Positions 60,721 through 64,000 of a stretch of DNA of 64,000 bases are shown in pieces (positions within the stretch are counted from its first letter, which is position 1; each line of letters begins with the position of its first letter). The notes below the pieces were generated by a model. That model did no database searches and was not told the origin of the DNA. It saw only the letters and a program-made list of their open reading frames with translations. Source of the DNA: Mesorhizobium sp. YIM 152430. Lineage in GTDB: Bacteria > Pseudomonadota > Alphaproteobacteria > Rhizobiales > Rhizobiaceae. Both the position numbers and the translations under genes were made by a program. The stretch is from NCBI RefSeq assembly GCF_029210365.1, contig NZ_JARGES010000043.1, positions 124,001-188,000 of the forward strand. Reading direction: 5' to 3'.

Positions 60721-61554
60721 TCAGAATTCCGTGGTCGAGATCATGATGAGGCGATCGTCTTCGTCGCGGGCTTCCAGCGCAAGACCCGTCTCGCCCGCCA
60801 CTTCGGCAAGACGGACTTCGGTGCCGCAGAAGACCGGCGACATCGCCCGGAACGAGAAGGCGGACGGACGGCTGCCGGCGATCTTCCGCGCGCGCTCGAA
60901 AAGCAGCATGGCGACCAGCGGGCCGTGGACGATCAATCCCGGATAATGCTCGACGCCGGTCACATAGGGCCGGTCATAGTGGATACGGTGTCCGTTATAG
61001 GTGAGCGCGGAAAAGCGGAAGAGCGTCACCTCGTCGGGGGCTACGGTTTCCTCGGAGAGGACCGGTTTGTCCGCGCGCGAGACGGGCGGCTTGGCAGCCG
61101 CCGGATCCTCCGCCTCGCGATAGACGATGTCATGTTCCTCGGTGGCAACGACATTCCCGCGCTGAGCGATCTCGTGCCGAACCGTGACGAAGGCGAGCGG
61201 GCCGGAACGACCCTGCTTTTCGGTGACCGACAGGATGGTCGATCGCTTCTCGGCTTCGGCCCCGAAGGCGAGATCGCCGGGAAAGGCGAAGCGTCCGCCG
61301 GCATACATGCGCCGCGGCAGCGCGATCGGCGGGAGAAATCCGCCTTTCGCCGCATGACCGTCGGGGCCCGTTTCATCGCGCGGCGTCGCTTCGAGAAAAT
61401 AGAACCAGTGCCAGAGCGGCGGCAGCGTCGCATCGGCTTCGGCGAACGCGGCCGACCAGTCGCCGAGCATGGCGCAGGCGCGCCTCGCGGGCGAGCGCAC
61501 GATGTCGTCGGTGACGCTGCGGGTCCGGCCGACCCAGTCGCTGGTATCCGTCAT
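60721..61554 (-). CDS. MaoC/FAS1-like hydratase (itaconyl-/mesaconyl-CoA hydratase type)
   Basis: 277 residues: FAS1-like N-terminal hot-dog domain and C-terminal MaoC hot dog with RFSALTYNGHRIHYDRPY and PGLIVHGPLVAMLL. This double-hot-dog layout is that of mesaconyl-C4-CoA hydratase and itaconyl-CoA hydratase (Ich). Operon context fits itaconyl-CoA to citramalyl-CoA hydration. Start ATG 61554, 8 bases after the dehydrogenase stop. Confidence 0.85.
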   Translation of the reverse strand: MTDTSDWVGRTRSVTDDIVRSPARRACAMLGDWSAAFAEADATLPPLWHWFYFLEATPRDETGPDGHAAKGGFLPPIALPRRMYAGGRFAFPGDLAFGAEAEKRSTILSVTEKQGRSGPLAFVTVRHEIAQRGNVVATEEHDIVYREAEDPAAAKPPVSRADKPVLSEETVAPDEVTLFRFSALTYNGHRIHYDRPYVTGVEHYPGLIVHGPLVAMLLFERARKIAGSRPSAFSFRAMSPVFCGTEVRLAEVAGETGLALEARDEDDRLIMISTTEF

Positions 61555-61562
61555 GATCGCCT

Positions 61563-62735
61563 TCAGAACGAGCGGGGAAGGCCGAGCACCTTTTCGGCCA
61601 CGTTGGAGAGGATCAGATTGGTCGAGATCGGCGCGATCTGGTAGAGGCGCGTTTCGCGGAACTTGCGCTCGACATCGTATTCCTCGGCGAAGCCGAAGCC
61701 GCCATGAGTCTGAAGGCAGGTGTCGGCAGCGCGCCACGATGCTTCCGAGGCCAGCATCTTCGCCATGTTGGCTTCCGGCCCGCACGGCTCGCCGCGGTCG
61801 AACATCTCGGCCGCGTGGCGCACGGCCAGGCGGGCGGCGTGAAGCTCGACATGATTGCGCGCGATCGGAAACTGGATGCCCTGGTTCTGGCCGATCGGCC
61901 GACCGAACACCTTGCGCTCCTTGGCGTAGTTCGTCGCCCGCTCGATGAACCAGCGGCCGTCGCCGATGCATTCGGCGGCGATCAGGATGCGCTCGGCGTT
62001 CATGCCGTCGAGAATGTAGCGGAAGCCCTTATGCTCCTCGCCGATCAGTGCGTCGGCGGGAATTTCGAGATTGTCGAAGAAAATCTCCGTCGTCGCGTGG
62101 TTGATCATGGTCGCGATCGGCGTGATCCGCATCCTGTCCTTCGGCGCCGCCTTCATGTCGACGATGAAGACCGACAGCCCGTCCGTGCGCGAGGGCAGCG
62201 AGCCCTTGGGCGCGGTGCGGGCAAGGAGGATCATCAGGTCGGAATGCTCCGCCCGGCTGGTCCAGACCTTCTGGCCGTTGACGACATAGACGTCGCCGCG
62301 CTTTTCGGCCGTCGTCGCGATCGACAGCGTGTCGGTGCCCGCGCCCGGCTCGGTGACGCCGAACGCCTGCAAGCGCAATTCGCCGCTGGCGATCTTCGGC
62401 AGGTATTTCTGCTTCTGCGCCTCGCTGCCATGCCGCAGGAGCGTGCCCATCGTATACATCTGGGCATGGCACGCGGCGCCGTTCGCACCCGAGGCATGGA
62501 CTTCGGCGAGGATCGCCGCCGCAGCCCGCAAGGGCAGGCCGCTGCCGCCATATTCCGCCGGAATCAGCGCGGCGAGCAGCCCGGCTTCCGCCATTGCCGT
62601 AACGAATTCGGTCGGGTATGCGCGGGCGCGATCCACCTTGCGCCAGTACGCGTCGGGAAAGCGCCGGCACAGCGCGCGCGTCGTCTCGCGAATGGGTTCG
62701 AGGTCGTCGTCGGAAATGGGCTGAGCGGAATCCAT
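61563..62735 (-). CDS. acyl-CoA dehydrogenase family protein
   Basis: 390 residues, full-length ACAD: LQAFGVTEPGAGTDTLSIAT, VWTSRAEHSDLMILLARTAP, RKVFGRPIGQNQGIQF, THGGFGFAEEYDVERKFRETRLYQIAPISTNL with the C-terminal FAD contacts. In itaconate loci of Pseudomonas an ACAD gene sits in the same place. Start at ATG 62735; a GTG three codons earlier is possible. Divergent to the LysR gene. Confidence 0.9.
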   Translation of the reverse strand: MDSAQPISDDDLEPIRETTRALCRRFPDAYWRKVDRARAYPTEFVTAMAEAGLLAALIPAEYGGSGLPLRAAAAILAEVHASGANGAACHAQMYTMGTLLRHGSEAQKQKYLPKIASGELRLQAFGVTEPGAGTDTLSIATTAEKRGDVYVVNGQKVWTSRAEHSDLMILLARTAPKGSLPSRTDGLSVFIVDMKAAPKDRMRITPIATMINHATTEIFFDNLEIPADALIGEEHKGFRYILDGMNAERILIAAECIGDGRWFIERATNYAKERKVFGRPIGQNQGIQFPIARNHVELHAARLAVRHAAEMFDRGEPCGPEANMAKMLASEASWRAADTCLQTHGGFGFAEEYDVERKFRETRLYQIAPISTNLILSNVAEKVLGLPRSF

Positions 62736-62813
62736 CGGTCTCACGCAATTGCGGCTCGAGCCTGCAAATTGTGCCCGAACGGGCTCTAAGGCAAAGATAA
62801 TTTCCTTTTAGCT

Positions 62814-62828
62814 ATGATAGGTTTTCAT
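62814..62828. promoter_or_regulatory. AT-rich dyad in the LysR intergenic region
   Basis: ATGA-TAGGTTT-TCAT inside an AT-rich patch (62790-62835) between the divergent LysR and acyl-CoA dehydrogenase genes; possible LysR site overlapping a promoter. Confidence 0.4.
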
Positions 62829-62842
62829 TATATCGTGCCCGC

Positions 62843-63808
62843 ATGGACATGCGGCATCTGCGCTATTTCATCGCCATCGCCGAGGAAGGTTCGCTGTCAA
62901 AGGCGGCCGAACGGCTCAACGTCGCGCAGCCGGCGCTGAGCCAGCATATGCGCAACATCGAGGAGGACCTGAAGGTCACGCTCCTCTTCCGCTCCTCGCG
63001 CGGCGTGCAGTTGACGGAGGCCGGCAAGCGGCTTCTCGAACATGGCCGGCTGGTGGTCGAATCCTTCGAGCAATTGTTCGACATCGTCGGCGGGACCGAG
63101 GTCGAACTGTCCGGCGAGGTCCGCTTCGGCCTGCCGGGAACGGTGAGCCAGGTGCTCTCCGCGCGGCTGATCGACGAGGCTTCCCGGCGCTATCCGAAAA
63201 TCAGGTTGAGAATTGCCGAGGCGATGAGCGGCTTCATCTTCGACTGGCTGCGCGAGGGCAAGGTCGACATCGCCGTGCTCTACCGCGCCCGCGAGACGCG
63301 CGGACTGGCGCTGACGCCGGTGCTTTCGGAGGAACTGCGCCTGTTCGCAGCGCCGGGCATGGGCGTCGGCGCGGCGCAGCCGGGCGTCGACGCCGTGCGC
63401 TATGCGGACGCCATCGACCTGCCGCTGATCGTGCCGAGCCCCGGCCACGGCCTGCGCGACCTGCTCGACGAAATGGCGCTCAGTCATTGCGAAACGCCGC
63501 TCAACGCCCGCACGGAAATCGATTCCTATGCGCCGATCAAGACGCTGGTCGAACAGGGGCTCGGCTATTCGATCCTGCCGGCGATGGCGATCAAGGCCGA
63601 GACGGAGGCCGGTCGGCTCGTATCCTGGCGTATCGGCGAACCCGATCTGCGCCGCCAGCTTCTGGTCGCGACGCCGGCCGACAGGCCGATGAGCAGCGCC
63701 ACCAAGGCGATCGAGAACCTGACCATGGAGATGTTGTCGCGGCTCGTCGGCGAAGGCATCTGGGACGCAAGGCTCCTGCACGCGGCGAGGGACGCGCCCC
63801 GCTCATGA
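62843..63808 (+). CDS. LysR family transcription regulator
   Basis: 321 residues: HTH (MRHLRYFIAIAEEGSLSKAAERLNVAQPALSQHMRNIEEDLKVTLLFRSSRGV) and type-2 periplasmic-binding effector domain. Divergent to the hydratase/dehydrogenase operon, the position held by RipR in the Pseudomonas itaconate locus. Probably activates the operon in response to a pathway acid or CoA ester. Ends with a 6-base overlap with the convergent CoA-transferase gene. Confidence 0.92.
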   Translation: MDMRHLRYFIAIAEEGSLSKAAERLNVAQPALSQHMRNIEEDLKVTLLFRSSRGVQLTEAGKRLLEHGRLVVESFEQLFDIVGGTEVELSGEVRFGLPGTVSQVLSARLIDEASRRYPKIRLRIAEAMSGFIFDWLREGKVDIAVLYRARETRGLALTPVLSEELRLFAAPGMGVGAAQPGVDAVRYADAIDLPLIVPSPGHGLRDLLDEMALSHCETPLNARTEIDSYAPIKTLVEQGLGYSILPAMAIKAETEAGRLVSWRIGEPDLRRQLLVATPADRPMSSATKAIENLTMEMLSRLVGEGIWDARLLHAARDAPRS

Positions 63809-64000
63809 CGCCTTGCGGCCGCGTTTCGGACTGAACTCGTCGCGAAGCTTCTCCGTATGGCTGCCGAGCGGCGGAACGGGGCCGGGCGCACGCACCTCGC
63901 CATCGAAGCTCGCCGCGCGCGAGAACATGCGGATGGCGCCGCCGGGAACGTCCAGATCGACGAAGCGCGCCTGGGGATGATCCTCGATATCGGCGACTTC
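63803..64000 (-). CDS. CaiB/BaiF family CoA-transferase, C-terminal end (runs off the right edge)
   Basis: Only the last 65 residues are inside: EVADIEDHPQARFVDLDVPG...FDGEVRAPGPVPPLGSHTEKLRDEF, then SPKRGRKAS. The DHPQARF, GPVPPLGSHTEK segments are typical for the C-terminus of class III CoA-transferases. By position it would be the itaconate-activating (Ict-like) transferase of the right-edge locus. Confidence 0.85.
   Translation of the reverse strand, partial: EVADIEDHPQARFVDLDVPGGAIRMFSRAASFDGEVRAPGPVPPLGSHTEKLRDEFSPKRGRKAS

Overview
The window is chromosomal DNA of a GC-rich alphaproteobacterium, most likely Hyphomicrobiales (Rhizobiales; Phyllobacteriaceae or Aurantimonadaceae-like). 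This rests on the gene families (TRAP and ABC uptake systems, DUF6152, TIGR02587/02588, DUF2188, DUF982), on EcfG-type GGAAC-N16/17-NGTT promoters, on a palindromic intergenic repeat at 31783-31829 of the kind common in rhizobia, and on two CUCCUCCC-loop ('cuckoo') small RNAs. I see no insertion sequence, prophage, integrase or CRISPR array. Genes are tightly packed, with many 4-base ATGA/GTGA stop-start overlaps.

0-12 kb: start of ffh, then many small stress or envelope genes: a DUF6152/membrane pair, a multi-pass membrane protein with a 24-residue membrane peptide, two Crp/Fnr regulators around a 16-cysteine four-helix (DUF326) protein, an EcfG-like sigma factor, acetoacetyl-CoA synthetase, a small secreted protein, RlpA, TIGR02587/TIGR02588, a DUF2188 pair, and a proline-rich mini-protein coupled to 3-methyladenine glycosylase. 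Several carry candidate EcfG promoters, so much of this segment may belong to the general stress response.

12-21 kb: TetR facing an acyl-CoA dehydrogenase across a perfect palindrome, then a sugar ABC importer with dehydrogenase and isomerase genes facing a LacI regulator, with two LacI-type operators between them.

21-32.8 kb: periplasmic rhodanese, a YeeE/TsuA-type thiosulfate transporter, a Cys/Ala/Pro repeat protein and a DUF6969 protein; a CoA-ester lyase with DUF1737; a FAD oxidoreductase; leuD, fbp, an alpha/beta hydrolase, leuB and fpr; and a 55-residue NepR-like protein.

33-49.9 kb: a three-subunit xanthine-dehydrogenase-family enzyme; an IclR-controlled operon (acyl-CoA ligase, SDR, tandem PPC-domain protein) facing TRAP transporter 1; ilvD; TRAP transporter 2. 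Each TRAP operon is followed by a three-hairpin sRNA with CCTCCTCCC loops. Both sRNA genes have the same promoter layout, a TGCATGG-N3-CCATGCA dyad exactly 10 nt before the -35 box.

49.9-64 kb: a housekeeping run (metallopeptidase, Trm112, LON-substrate-binding, thioredoxin-TPR, prolyl-tRNA editing protein), tRNA-Gly(GCC), modABC, cysHDN (APS-reductase type), and at the right edge a locus of MmgE/PrpD, MaoC-like hydratase, acyl-CoA dehydrogenase, LysR and CaiB/BaiF CoA-transferase that has the gene content of the Pseudomonas itaconate-degradation locus.
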